Positions 34,095 through 43,154 of a stretch of DNA of 44,206 nucleotides are shown here, piece by piece. Both the position numbers and the translations under genes were made by a program. Where the stretch lies: positions 1-44,206 of the forward strand of contig CACKGC010000008.1 in the NCBI GenBank assembly GCA_902599655.1, written 5' to 3'. The stretch comes from an uncultured Fidelibacterota bacterium (lineage in GTDB: Bacteria > Fidelibacterota > Marinisomatia > Marinisomatales > Marinisomataceae). The notes below the pieces were generated by a model. That model saw nothing but the letters and a program-made list of their open reading frames with translations. It was not told the DNA's origin and searched no databases. How positions within the stretch are numbered: position 1 is the stretch's first letter; every line of letters starts with the position of its first letter.

Positions 34095-35922
34095 TAAGAT
34101 CAGCATTATCTCTTAATGCTTGTAGCCAATTACCCCAAATGGCATTTTGTCTATCAATAAGTAAGCTAAATTTTATAGAATCTTTCTTTTCTTCAAAATC
34201 ACTCATTACAACGTCGCTGATATCAATAACTCTTAAAAATGCTTGACCTCTTATAGTTGGTAGTGGACCAAGTACATCACCTTCTTTAGCCTCAGCTAAA
34301 GCACCAACTATGAAGTTACTTTTACCAATAGATTCAAAGCTACCAATTAATGCTGAATTTGTTTCAGCAACGTATTCTAAATTTTCATTAGCTTGATATA
34401 TTTCTGAAAGATTCATTTCGCCCTGATTATTATCTTTGATAGACTCGGCTAAAGTTTTTATGTAATTTTTTTTGAACTCAGATAAAAATTCGTTCTTTAA
34501 ATCTTCTTTAACATCTTCAAAAGATATAACTGTTTCTTTATCAACTTTATCTAGGAAAAATACTCCATAGAAATTATCATTTTTAATTGCATCAGAAGTT
34601 GAACCTTCAACATTGTTAAATGCAAAATTAACTGCGCTTCTTCCTACACCAAAATTATCAACAAAAATTGACTCTTTTCTTAGACCATTAGAATCTTGAA
34701 TTTCCAATCCTAAGGAATCAGCTAAAGCAAAAAATCCAAATTCAGTTGCTTCAAGCGCAAAAATGCTTGCAGTATCCTTGAGTTCGTTTTCAGTACCTCT
34801 CCCAGGTTGAATGGTTAATAGAATATGAGAGGCATTAACTTGTTCGTTACTTTCAACGGTACGTTTGTCATTTACTTTTATTACGTGATACCCATATTGA
34901 GTTAAAATTGGACCTACAATTGAACCTTTTTTAGCTTCAAAAGATGCTATTTCAAATTCAGGCAGCAACTGACCTTTATTGAACCATCCAAGGTCTCCGC
35001 CTTTTAAGTTTTGAGGGTCAGCACTATTACTAGGATCTTGAGTATATGTATTGGCTAATAAGGCAAAATCTTCACCTTCATTTAATCTAAAAATTAAATC
35101 TTCAGCTTCTAGTTTAACACGTAATGAATCAGTTGCATTAGATATGAGAGGCCATTTAACATATTTTAAATACCTTAATTCAGGTTGATCATATTCTGAA
35201 ATATTTTCATTATAAATATCTCGCAATTCATCATCGGATGGTCTATCAGCCAATAATCCATTATAAAAATCTTGATTGATTGCTTTTTCAGTTACGTGAA
35301 GAACTTCAATTTTATAATCCAGAAATCTTTTTTTGTAATCTTCTAGAACATCACTTGAAGAAATAGCAGCTGAGTTTGTAATATATTGCTGCAATTTGTA
35401 GCTTGGCAAATAAACATTTTGCATAAAATCTTCAATTGGTTTCCAGTCGATTTGTCCAGGATTTAATACTGCATCTAAATATTTTTCTAAATCAAACCTT
35501 CCAAATGATTGAAAAGCATCTGAATTCTGTAAAAATGGGGGAGGGTTGTTTTTCATTTGAAAAAGAACTTCTTCATCGCCAACCACAATTTTGTTCTCTT
35601 CAATTTGTTCTTGAATAATTAAATCAGCAATTAATCTTTCCCAAACTACAGCTCTAATATATTCTCTTTCCTCATCTGAAATTAAACGACCAGACTGCTG
35701 ATCCATTCTATTAATTTCATTAGAAACTAATTGATTAAAATCTTCAAACAATATTGGTTTTCCATTTAATGAGCCAACTTCATTACCTTGACGACCACCA
35801 AAAATGTCAGTGATGCTTGCACCGCCGACTAGACCGCCAATTGCCATGCTCGTAACAAAGAGGACTAAAATAGTCCACATTACTACTTGCATTCTACTTC
35901 TCATATTTGTTATAAGACCCAT
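34069..35922 (-). CDS. PpiD/SurA-type membrane-anchored peptidyl-prolyl isomerase
   Basis: A 617-residue periplasmic folding factor anchored by one N-terminal helix (about 11-34, MQVVMWTILVLFVTSMAIGG). The SurA_N-type region, with NEVGSLNGKPILFEDFNQLV and a long helical chaperone segment, covers about 45-200. A parvulin (PPIC) domain lies at about 247-355 (YDQPELRYLKYVKW, GGDLGWFNKGQLLPEFEIA, YGYHVIKVNDKR), and a second, partial parvulin-like start NASHILLTI (363-371) follows. The C-terminal 200 residues are helical and beta mixed, as in PpiD. It probably helps outer-membrane or secreted proteins fold after Sec export. Confidence 0.92.
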   Translation of the reverse strand: MGLITNMRSRMQVVMWTILVLFVTSMAIGGLVGGASITDIFGGRQGNEVGSLNGKPILFEDFNQLVSNEINRMDQQSGRLISDEEREYIRAVVWERLIADLIIQEQIEENKIVVGDEEVLFQMKNNPPPFLQNSDAFQSFGRFDLEKYLDAVLNPGQIDWKPIEDFMQNVYLPSYKLQQYITNSAAISSSDVLEDYKKRFLDYKIEVLHVTEKAINQDFYNGLLADRPSDDELRDIYNENISEYDQPELRYLKYVKWPLISNATDSLRVKLEAEDLIFRLNEGEDFALLANTYTQDPSNSADPQNLKGGDLGWFNKGQLLPEFEIASFEAKKGSIVGPILTQYGYHVIKVNDKRTVESNEQVNASHILLTIQPGRGTENELKDTASIFALEATEFGFFALADSLGLEIQDSNGLRKESIFVDNFGVGRSAVNFAFNNVEGSTSDAIKNDNFYGVFFLDKVDKETVISFEDVKEDLKNEFLSEFKKNYIKTLAESIKDNNQGEMNLSEIYQANENLEYVAETNSALIGSFESIGKSNFIVGALAEAKEGDVLGPLPTIRGQAFLRVIDISDVVMSDFEEKKDSIKFSLLIDRQNAIWGNWLQALRDNADLKDYRYDFY

Positions 35923-36024
35923 AGCAAGCGAATTTATGACAGCATCAATGTTTATGCAAATCTATTAAAAAATTGATAATAGAATTTTGAAAAATACTTT
36001 AAATTGAAATACTTTCAAAAAAAC

Positions 36025-37752
36025 ATGAGCAAAACAATACAAAAAATTCAATCATTTTTGAGTCTTAGAAAGCCTTCTAATAAAGATGATGAAAAATTTA
36101 TATCAGGCATAGATTCACCATATCAAGCTGCAAAATTAAGAAGCGCGTCGAAAGATAAAACAGTTGATAAATTTCATTCTCCAGTAAGCTTTTCATGGAA
36201 AGCATTTTGGAAATCCTTTATATATGAAAATTTACCTCCTGTCATTTTTTCGCCAATAGCAGCAATATTTTTAGAAGGTTCTTTATCAAGGGCATGGCAC
36301 GTTTCTCAAAATAGACAGTTAATTGCAATATCTACTAAACACCATTCTTTAGCGACAATTCGTAATAATTGGTTGATTATTTATCCTGCATCCTGGTTAA
36401 TGAATATTGGACTATTTTTAGCACTTTTTTCTGAAAAAGAGCTGATTCTCAATATTGATCCATTTCACATGATCTTAGCTTACTTGCTCTTATTTTTTAG
36501 AAGACTAATCATTGCTACTAAGTATGGATATTTTAGACCGGAAGATTTAGAGCGTTTATGCTTACCAGCTCCAGATTGGGATGATAATAAAACTGTAAGA
36601 AGATTAATTGCTCAAGGATGGATGCGTCCATGGGAGTTTCCAGGATTAATTGAAGATGAATTAACTATTGCTATGGATGAAAATGATATTTGTTTACAAG
36701 GAATTCCATTTGAACCATGCAAAGAAACAAGAGATAAACTAATAAATGAGTCAAACAATGAACTATTTCCATCTTCTACAAGCTCAACAAAAGAAAATGA
36801 ACTTCCTTCAGGATTTATTCTTTACAACATAATTAATTCAGTTTATAGATTACCTGCGCTCAAATATATGCAGCAATTGACATATTTATGTATGTTATTA
36901 TTACCTGCAGCAGCATTTTTGTCAAAATATTTTTATGGAATGGACTTGTTTGGAGTTACTCCTCAAGAAAAGATTATTTCAGTAGCAACACTTCTTGGAC
37001 TCTTCAATGGATTTCAACTTATGATGTTTGGAATGGTTTGTGCAGCAGACTATGAGAGAAGATATGCTACATCCAAGAAATTAGGGGAACTTGTATCTTA
37101 CCCTGGTTTAAAACTTTCTTCAATTTTTAAAAGTTTTTATAAAGATAAAAAAGAGGATAGAATTTTTGTCGATTTACAAAAAAGAGTCAATGTGTTTGCT
37201 TGGATGAACATGAGAAATGTTTTACGATCATTTGGTGAAACATACTATCTACGAATTCAAGGTTATACTTCTATTTTAATTTTTTATTCCTTGTTATGTG
37301 TTGGAATATTAAATCTGATAGTATGGACAGGTATGAAGCACCATATTTCCACTGTGTATTTAATTGGAACAGTAATTGTTGCTGTTTCAGTTATTTGCTT
37401 ATTTGCAATTTCAAAAGCCATTCAACTACAATCTCTTAGCGCAAAGCATAGGGATTTTATCAGAAATGAACTTTTTATTATTGAAGAAGAAATTTGGGAG
37501 CTCAAGCTTGCTGGTAAAGGAGAGGAAAGAATTAACGATTTATCGAGCGCAAAAGCCTTATTACAGCAAGTAGATGAGTCTATCAATTATAAAGAGTTGA
37601 TTTATAAGCCAACTACTATTTTTGGTTATGCTGCAAACAATGGTGTTATGGGCTCAGTGTTAGGCTTAGTATTAACTGGAGTTCTTTTTGCTATCCAAGG
37701 ATTCGTCTCGGTTGGAATAGTTTATAATTCTATGGGTTGGTTTATTCCATAA
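36025..37752 (+). CDS. Large multi-pass membrane protein of unknown function
   Basis: I do not recognise a family in these 575 residues. There is a charged N-terminal region of about 55 residues, then three hydrophobic helices (about 60-165), a soluble middle section of about 110 residues containing YGYFRPEDLERLCLPAPDWD and GWMRPWEFPGLIEDELTIAM, and about five more helices (about 275-575) interrupted by a charged amphipathic stretch (about 475-525). The ATG at 36025 is preferred to the TTG seven codons upstream. It is divergent from the ppiD-like gene and 43 bases upstream of DPP-IV. Codon and base use look native. No catalytic motif could be named. Confidence 0.8.
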   Translation: MSKTIQKIQSFLSLRKPSNKDDEKFISGIDSPYQAAKLRSASKDKTVDKFHSPVSFSWKAFWKSFIYENLPPVIFSPIAAIFLEGSLSRAWHVSQNRQLIAISTKHHSLATIRNNWLIIYPASWLMNIGLFLALFSEKELILNIDPFHMILAYLLLFFRRLIIATKYGYFRPEDLERLCLPAPDWDDNKTVRRLIAQGWMRPWEFPGLIEDELTIAMDENDICLQGIPFEPCKETRDKLINESNNELFPSSTSSTKENELPSGFILYNIINSVYRLPALKYMQQLTYLCMLLLPAAAFLSKYFYGMDLFGVTPQEKIISVATLLGLFNGFQLMMFGMVCAADYERRYATSKKLGELVSYPGLKLSSIFKSFYKDKKEDRIFVDLQKRVNVFAWMNMRNVLRSFGETYYLRIQGYTSILIFYSLLCVGILNLIVWTGMKHHISTVYLIGTVIVAVSVICLFAISKAIQLQSLSAKHRDFIRNELFIIEEEIWELKLAGKGEERINDLSSAKALLQQVDESINYKELIYKPTTIFGYAANNGVMGSVLGLVLTGVLFAIQGFVSVGIVYNSMGWFIP

Positions 37753-37795
37753 ACTATTAGATTATTTTCATTAAAAATCTATATATTCACAAAAT

Positions 37796-40033
37796 ATGAG
37801 ATATAAATACTTAAATATTATTTTAATGTTTGGTGCGCTTTTTGCCCAAGATAAAATATCATTAGAGAATGTACTTGATGGCACATTTAGAACTGAATCA
37901 ATTGGAAGATATGATTGGAAGAATAGTTCTGATTCATATTATTTTTCTGAAAGAAGTGATGAAGGGTTAGAGTTTTATGAATATAATCTTGCTTCAAATG
38001 ATACCTTAAAAGCCTTTACAGTTAAAAAAGATATCATTAGCAATTTTTCGTATTCATTTAGTCCAGATCAAACAAAGTTACTTTTGAAAAAGAATTCAGT
38101 AAAGCTATGGAGACATTCGTCTTATGGTTCATATTATGTGTACGATATATTATCAGAATCTTTAACGCCTGTCACTAGTGATCCTGATAGTTTAAGAAAT
38201 GTAAAATTTTCTCCAGATTCCAACAAGCTAGCATTCGTTCGAAATGATAACAATTTATACCTTTTTGATTTAACTAATGAGCTTGAAGAACAGCTTACTT
38301 TTGATGGGAGCGAAGATATTCTTAACGGACATTTTGGATGGGTTTATGAGGAAGAGTTTGGTACTTATGATTCATACAAGTGGAGTCCTAATAGTGAATA
38401 CATTGCGTTTATAAGAGAAGACCAAACATATGTTAAAGAGTATGCTTTGGTTGATTATGAAGCACAATATCCAGTTGTTAAGTACATCAGGTATCCTAAA
38501 ACTGGAGAAGATAATCCTATTGTTTCGATTAGTATATTAGATTTAAAAAATAAAGAATATAGATCAGTCAACTTACCAGATACGGCATATTATATTCCCG
38601 ATATTATTTGGCAAACCAATTCATCTAATCTTTATTTTGCTACTTTAAATAGAAAGCAGAATGATTGGAATTTATATAAATATGATTTCGATACTAATGG
38701 AGCATACCTAATTCTAAATGACTCAAATGATTCATGGATTGATAGAGATCCGTTTATTGTTCCAGGTGAAATTGGCACATGGACTACCAAGAGAGGTTTT
38801 AGTTTTGCGATTATGGATGATGGAGAAATCATCTGGATTTCTGAAAAAGATGGATTTAGTCATATTTATAGAAATAGACCTGATGGTAGACCAATAAACC
38901 AAGTTACAAGGGGAGATTGGGAGGTAAATAACATAAGTGCAATTGATTATAAAAATGAAATGATTTATTTCTCAGCTAAGAAAGAGACTGAAACAGAAAA
39001 TCATCTTTATTCCATTAAATTCAATGGTTCCAGACTTAAAAGACTTACCAAAGAAAAAGGCTCTCATTCATCATCTTTCTCTCCAACATTAAACTATTTC
39101 ATTAATTCATATTCAAGTTTTACAGTTCCTCCTAAAACACTCATAAGAGAAGATAATGGAAAGATTGTTAGAATTCTCAAAGAAACAGATAAGTCTAAAT
39201 TTGATGCATATAATCTAACCTATCCTCAACTAATTAATATTTTTACAGATGATGGTACTAGGCTTAATGCTTTAATTACATATCCTCATAATTTTGATCC
39301 AATGAAACAATATCCTGTTATTCTTTATAATTATGGTGGTCCTGGATCACAATTAGTTATCAACAGGTGGGGCGCAGGAAGTCACACTTTACATCAATAT
39401 TTTGCAAGTAGAGATTTTATCATTTTTTCATTTGATAATAGAGGTACTGGTGGAAGAGGAAAAGCATTCAAAGATTTAGCTTATGGTGATTATGGTAAAT
39501 ATCTTGTTAAGGATCATATTGAAGCAGCAAAATATTTAAAAGGTCTTACTTATGTTGATGGAGATAACATCGGAATATGGGGTTGGAGTGGCGGCGGTTA
39601 TTTGACTAACATGTGTATGACTTTAGCTAGCGATTATTTTAAAGCTGGTATATCTATTGCTCCAAATGTAGAGCCGTTACTATATGATACTATTTGGACA
39701 GAAAGATATATGGGGTTAGTTGAAGAAAATCCAGAAGGATATAAAAATGCCTCAGTACTTACACACGTAGATAAAGCTAAAGGACATCTACTCCAAATAC
39801 ATGGAAATGCAGATGACAACGTTCATCATCAGCATTCAATAAAGCTTGCTAAAGCGTATGCAGAACATGGAAAAGAAATGGAGATGTTCATTTATTCAAA
39901 TGCGAACCATGGAATGTCTAATAATAATTTTTTAAGCGAAGATCATCCAGCTGATGGATGGAAGAATAGATACCATCTTTATAAGAAGATGGCTGATTTC
40001 TTCATGGAGCATTTAGTAACAGATAATTTTTAA
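37796..40033 (+). CDS. Dipeptidyl peptidase IV (peptidase family S9B)
   Basis: A secreted serine peptidase removing X-Pro or X-Ala dipeptides. The 745 residues begin with a signal peptide (MRYKYLNIILMFGALFAQ), followed by the eight-bladed propeller, with the substrate N-terminus binding GHFGWVYEEEFG (about 178-189), and the alpha/beta-hydrolase domain. The nucleophile is Ser598 in GIWGWSGGGY, the acid is in HGNADDNVHHQ (Asp673/674), and His705 is in SNANHGMSN. LYNYGGPGSQ contributes the oxyanion site. The length is normal. It is probably periplasmic and works with Pip and PepA in peptide use. It converges with the IDO-like gene with a 4-base overlap. Confidence 0.96.
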   Translation: MRYKYLNIILMFGALFAQDKISLENVLDGTFRTESIGRYDWKNSSDSYYFSERSDEGLEFYEYNLASNDTLKAFTVKKDIISNFSYSFSPDQTKLLLKKNSVKLWRHSSYGSYYVYDILSESLTPVTSDPDSLRNVKFSPDSNKLAFVRNDNNLYLFDLTNELEEQLTFDGSEDILNGHFGWVYEEEFGTYDSYKWSPNSEYIAFIREDQTYVKEYALVDYEAQYPVVKYIRYPKTGEDNPIVSISILDLKNKEYRSVNLPDTAYYIPDIIWQTNSSNLYFATLNRKQNDWNLYKYDFDTNGAYLILNDSNDSWIDRDPFIVPGEIGTWTTKRGFSFAIMDDGEIIWISEKDGFSHIYRNRPDGRPINQVTRGDWEVNNISAIDYKNEMIYFSAKKETETENHLYSIKFNGSRLKRLTKEKGSHSSSFSPTLNYFINSYSSFTVPPKTLIREDNGKIVRILKETDKSKFDAYNLTYPQLINIFTDDGTRLNALITYPHNFDPMKQYPVILYNYGGPGSQLVINRWGAGSHTLHQYFASRDFIIFSFDNRGTGGRGKAFKDLAYGDYGKYLVKDHIEAAKYLKGLTYVDGDNIGIWGWSGGGYLTNMCMTLASDYFKAGISIAPNVEPLLYDTIWTERYMGLVEENPEGYKNASVLTHVDKAKGHLLQIHGNADDNVHHQHSIKLAKAYAEHGKEMEMFIYSNANHGMSNNNFLSEDHPADGWKNRYHLYKKMADFFMEHLVTDNF

Positions 40034-41622
40034 TTTTCAGATTGCATTGCAATTTTTTGGAATTGTTGCATTGCAGTTTCATGATTTGACGTAATATTAA
40101 TAAGCTTATCTGCCCATGGTAAATTTTCATTTTCTATTAAACTCTGTAATCTATCTATGCTGTGAGTAAACATTTTTGGAAGGAAGGTAGGAGTAGGAGA
40201 CCCTCCAGTACCTTTAGCTTTTGTTTGATGCTGATAAGGATCTGGCGCTCGTAGAATATAGCTAACAACCATTTTATAATGATCTATTCGATGTTGAATA
40301 ATCCATCTTACTGCACTAGCTAAGATTTTTTTATTATCATTACTAGATTCGATCTTTGAAAAATAATTTGAGTTTTGAATAATATTTCTCGTTTTAACAA
40401 TCATGGCATGATGCGCAGGAGGTCTGTATCCAACTCTAAATGATTTTAGTAATTTTGTTAGTGAGTCAACTTCAACATTTTTTGGCAAATCTTCAGAGCT
40501 AACATACCCTTTTTCTAACACTCCTTTAATCATAGATTTGTCAACAATTTTATCTGCGATATATGCGTGAGTATGGTCACCCACGCCTGTAATTTCATCT
40601 GCGATGGGATGATATGAGCTGTTTGCACCAGTTTGACCATGAAGGTTTGATAGATATAATCCTTTTGAATTATTATCTTCATTGAATTCTTCTCCGCAAT
40701 TTTCAAAAAATAAACCTTTGCTTGGGTAAATACTTCCCTGATTTCCAAACAGACCTTGAATAAAAATTCTAACTTCTTTATTGTACAGTAGTGGTTCGCT
40801 TACCTTCCACATTGCATTAAATAATTGATTTGATTGTTTAGTAGCTAATTCAACTTTCTCAAGATTTTCTTTAATATCATTTCCCTTTACTGCTAAAAGA
40901 GCATTTTCAATCATCATATTTGAAGTTCTTTCCATAGCTAGGTGGGTCATTCTAAATCCTTGTTCGTTTCCATCAAAATCATGAAAAGCAACTAAAGGCT
41001 TAATTGATCTTATATAATCTATATTTTTATTCAAATCATCATAATTATCTAATTCTTGATCTGGAAGAATCCCAGATCGTAATACATAATCTGCAGCATA
41101 CTCAAATTCAGGTTGTTGGCCTGTAATTCTTGAAGATAATAAAAGCAGTCCTGATAGTGGCCATGGGATGAATGAACATGCTTTCTTTTTTCCGTTAAAA
41201 ACTGGCTCAATTTTAATTCCATTAGCTAACCATGAAGACCAACATCTTACATTGGCAATTAATTCAGCTGATTCTTTTGTTGGGCTAGCAATATGATTTT
41301 GTACATCTAAAATAAATTTATCCATTAATCCATCATCAATTAACTTTACTTCATTAAATAAGGCATTTTGTCCAATTAAACCCGTTTTTGAATTATTGTG
41401 CACAGTCATTGCAAGTGCAATATCTGATAATATGCTGTAAGGAGCTGGAAGTTTATTAAGGGTCGAGTATGGCAAGGTTGAATTAGGTTGCCAAATTAAT
41501 TCTGATGTTTGTTGAATTAAGTTTGCATCAAACTCTAAACCAAATAAATATTCATTAAATTGAATTCCATTTCCAAGGTATGGAAAATGATCATCTGTGT
41601 TAATTGAAATATTAGATTTCAT
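40030..41622 (-). CDS. Indoleamine 2,3-dioxygenase-like heme protein
   Basis: A 530-residue protein of the IDO/TDO heme-dioxygenase superfamily. The C-terminal part DHYKMVVSYILRAPDPYQHQ and KAKGTGGSPT align with the human IDO1 proximal-heme segment (SYHLQIVTKYI and AKGTGGT), making His448 the likely iron ligand. VRIFIQGLFGNQ aligns with LRIYLSGWKGNP, so Arg285 matches substrate-binding Arg231. GFRMTHLAME aligns with GFFLVSLLVE, placing His227 where IDO1 has Ser167. It could oxidise tryptophan or another indole to a formyl-kynurenine-type product, but no kynurenine genes are adjacent. It is longer than the usual 400 residues. No signal peptide is visible. It starts at ATG 41622, 11 bases inside the TlpA gene. 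Family assignment is by manual alignment. Confidence 0.82.
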   Translation of the reverse strand: MKSNISINTDDHFPYLGNGIQFNEYLFGLEFDANLIQQTSELIWQPNSTLPYSTLNKLPAPYSILSDIALAMTVHNNSKTGLIGQNALFNEVKLIDDGLMDKFILDVQNHIASPTKESAELIANVRCWSSWLANGIKIEPVFNGKKKACSFIPWPLSGLLLLSSRITGQQPEFEYAADYVLRSGILPDQELDNYDDLNKNIDYIRSIKPLVAFHDFDGNEQGFRMTHLAMERTSNMMIENALLAVKGNDIKENLEKVELATKQSNQLFNAMWKVSEPLLYNKEVRIFIQGLFGNQGSIYPSKGLFFENCGEEFNEDNNSKGLYLSNLHGQTGANSSYHPIADEITGVGDHTHAYIADKIVDKSMIKGVLEKGYVSSEDLPKNVEVDSLTKLLKSFRVGYRPPAHHAMIVKTRNIIQNSNYFSKIESSNDNKKILASAVRWIIQHRIDHYKMVVSYILRAPDPYQHQTKAKGTGGSPTPTFLPKMFTHSIDRLQSLIENENLPWADKLINITSNHETAMQQFQKIAMQSEN

Positions 41623-42244
41623 TTTTACCAATTAAGTTATCAATAAATTTGAAAACAGACTCGTCATTCCAAAAAGCACTTCCAAGATCCTTTACAATAA
41701 CTTCTCCATTTGAATTAACAATGAAGGTTGTAGGAATACCTGAAGTTGCAAAGAATTCATCATCTGTGATAATCTTGTATATTGGCAGTTGTTGAAGACT
41801 TTCATCTTTTGGTATATAATTTTTTATTGTATCTAATTTTTCTCTAGATAAGTATAAAAATATTATATCTTCTTCATCTTTGTATTTTTCGTACAGCTCA
41901 GCCATATAAGGCATTTCGGCTAAACAAGGATTACACCAAGTTGCCCAATAGTTTATAAATAGATTTTTTCCTTTAAAATTTTGAATAGTGAAAATATTAT
42001 TCTCAAGATCGGAGAATTGTAGCATATTGCTATCAAAATCTATTGTTGTAACTTTCATATCTTCAGCTGATGGTGCTTCAAGTTTAGGAGCTTCAATCAC
42101 TTCATTTAAATACATGATTGATAAGTCTTTATAGTACTCTTTGTACTTTTTTAATTCTTTATTTGTGTCGTTATATTTGTAAGAAAGAAATGACAAAATA
42201 ATTATTAAAATTATTATTATAGAGTATAGTTTTTTTGAGTCCAT
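41612..42244 (-). CDS. TlpA/ResA-like membrane-anchored thioredoxin
   Basis: A 210-residue thiol-disulfide oxidoreductase. One N-terminal helix (about 7-22) anchors it, followed by a charged helix and a thioredoxin-like domain with active site WATWCNPC (Cys104, Cys107), and the cis-proline loop GIPTTFIV (Pro171). The domain faces the periplasm. Such proteins reduce cytochrome c apoproteins or other envelope dithiols. It is upstream of, and overlaps by 11 bases, the IDO-like gene, so the two are likely translated from one mRNA. Whether there is any functional link is unknown. Confidence 0.92.
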   Translation of the reverse strand: MDSKKLYSIIIILIIILSFLSYKYNDTNKELKKYKEYYKDLSIMYLNEVIEAPKLEAPSAEDMKVTTIDFDSNMLQFSDLENNIFTIQNFKGKNLFINYWATWCNPCLAEMPYMAELYEKYKDEEDIIFLYLSREKLDTIKNYIPKDESLQQLPIYKIITDDEFFATSGIPTTFIVNSNGEVIVKDLGSAFWNDESVFKFIDNLIGKNEI

Positions 42245-42296
42245 TTCAACTGATAATATTATAGTTTTTTTAAATAAACTACTTAAATTGTTTGGT

Positions 42297-42500
42297 ATGG
42301 AAAAATTTGGTTATTTTTTGTTAATTGTCTTTTACGCGCTTGCAATAAACTTCTCTCTTTCTGAAGTAGAGGTTTTTTACCCAGATGGTCTATTAATATT
42401 ACTATTTGCAAGTGGATTATTGATGCTTTTTGTTAAAGTACTAAATGAGCGAATAAACAATAAAGAAGATAATTACTACTCAAAGGAGATTGATAAATAA
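42297..42500 (+). CDS. Small two-helix membrane protein of unknown function
   Basis: A 67-residue protein starting at ATG 42297 (an in-frame TTG three codons upstream is less likely). It has two hydrophobic stretches, FGYFLLIVFYALAINFSL and DGLLILLFASGLLMLFVKVL, and a polar tail. I do not recognise a family. Its stop overlaps the YbjQ-type gene start by one base (TAATG), and it is divergent from the TlpA gene, so the promoter for this small-gene operon should lie in the 52 bases upstream. Confidence 0.6.
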   Translation: MEKFGYFLLIVFYALAINFSLSEVEVFYPDGLLILLFASGLLMLFVKVLNERINNKEDNYYSKEIDK

Positions 42501-42811
42501 TGATAGTAACTACTCAAGACAAAATTGAAAATAAATCTATCTCCCAAGTTCTTGGAGTTGTTAGCGGTCAATCAATTAGAGCTAGGCACTTAGGTAAAGA
42601 TATTCTTGCTAGTTTAAGAAACGTTGTTGGTGGTGAAATTACTGAATATTCAAAATTGATGGCAGAGTCTAGACAGCAAGCAATGGATAGAATGATTTAT
42701 CGAGCTGAAGAATTGAATGCTGATGCAATTGTTGGCGTAAGATTTACAACATCTATGCTACAAGCAGGAGCGTCTGAAATTTTCATTTATGGTACAGCAG
42801 TTAAGCTTTAA
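42500..42811 (+). CDS. YbjQ/UPF0145 (DUF74) family protein
   Basis: A 103-residue protein of the YbjQ family, sometimes called heavy-metal-binding domain proteins although metal binding is not well supported. It has the family's QVLGVVSGQSIRARHLGKDI start, the central LRNVVGGEITEYSKLMAESR and QQAMDRMIYRAEELNADAIV blocks, and the terminal EIFIYGTAVKL. Members form a pentameric ring in known structures, and the function is unknown. The start overlaps the upstream small gene (TAATG) and the next gene is 13 bases away. Confidence 0.93.
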   Translation: MIVTTQDKIENKSISQVLGVVSGQSIRARHLGKDILASLRNVVGGEITEYSKLMAESRQQAMDRMIYRAEELNADAIVGVRFTTSMLQAGASEIFIYGTAVKL

Positions 42812-42824
42812 CTATTAACGATTT

Positions 42825-43154
42825 ATGAAAGATTCACATAAAATCCCTAAAGATGTTAAAGGTTGTTATGCTGTAATATTCTCATATCAACTAAGCAATG
42901 ATTTAGAAGGGTATGCTGATATGGATCAAAAAACCATTGATGCAGTGGTAGATATTCCTGGATATTTAGGCTATGATAAATTTGGTGACGGAAATGAGAA
43001 CACATTCATATCATATTGGAAAGATTTAGAAAGCATAGATATTTGGAGGAAAAATTTTTTACACATTGAAGCAAAGAAACATGGAAAACAGTGGTACAAA
43101 AAAATGAGAGTTCAAACAGTACAAATCCATGATGATATTAATTTTTGGTCATGA
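42825..43154 (+). CDS. Antibiotic biosynthesis monooxygenase (ABM) domain protein
   Basis: A 109-residue ferredoxin-like fold protein of the ABM/YqjZ type. It shows YAVIFSYQLS, a long helix, IPGYLGYDKFGDGNENTFIS, YWKDLESIDIWRKN and HIEAKKHGKQWYKKMRVQTV, the standard order of strands and helices in small ABM-domain proteins. These are dimers, and some are heme or quinone monooxygenases, but most, including this type, have no established substrate. The next gene overlaps its stop as ATGA. Confidence 0.87.
   Translation: MKDSHKIPKDVKGCYAVIFSYQLSNDLEGYADMDQKTIDAVVDIPGYLGYDKFGDGNENTFISYWKDLESIDIWRKNFLHIEAKKHGKQWYKKMRVQTVQIHDDINFWS

Noticed and set aside
36004-36024. Longer TTG start for the orphan membrane protein
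   Set aside because: It adds seven residues without a Shine-Dalgarno. The ATG at 36025 is simpler.
40041-40058. Short inverted repeat followed by six T after the DPP-IV gene
   Set aside because: The symmetric sequence leaves only about four base pairs once a realistic loop is allowed, so it is not a credible terminator.
40042-40075. Direct repeat TTGCATTGCA at 40042-40051 and 40066-40075
   Set aside because: Both copies are in the coding end of the IDO-like gene and encode Gln/Met-rich residues. Two copies are not enough to suggest a functional repeat.
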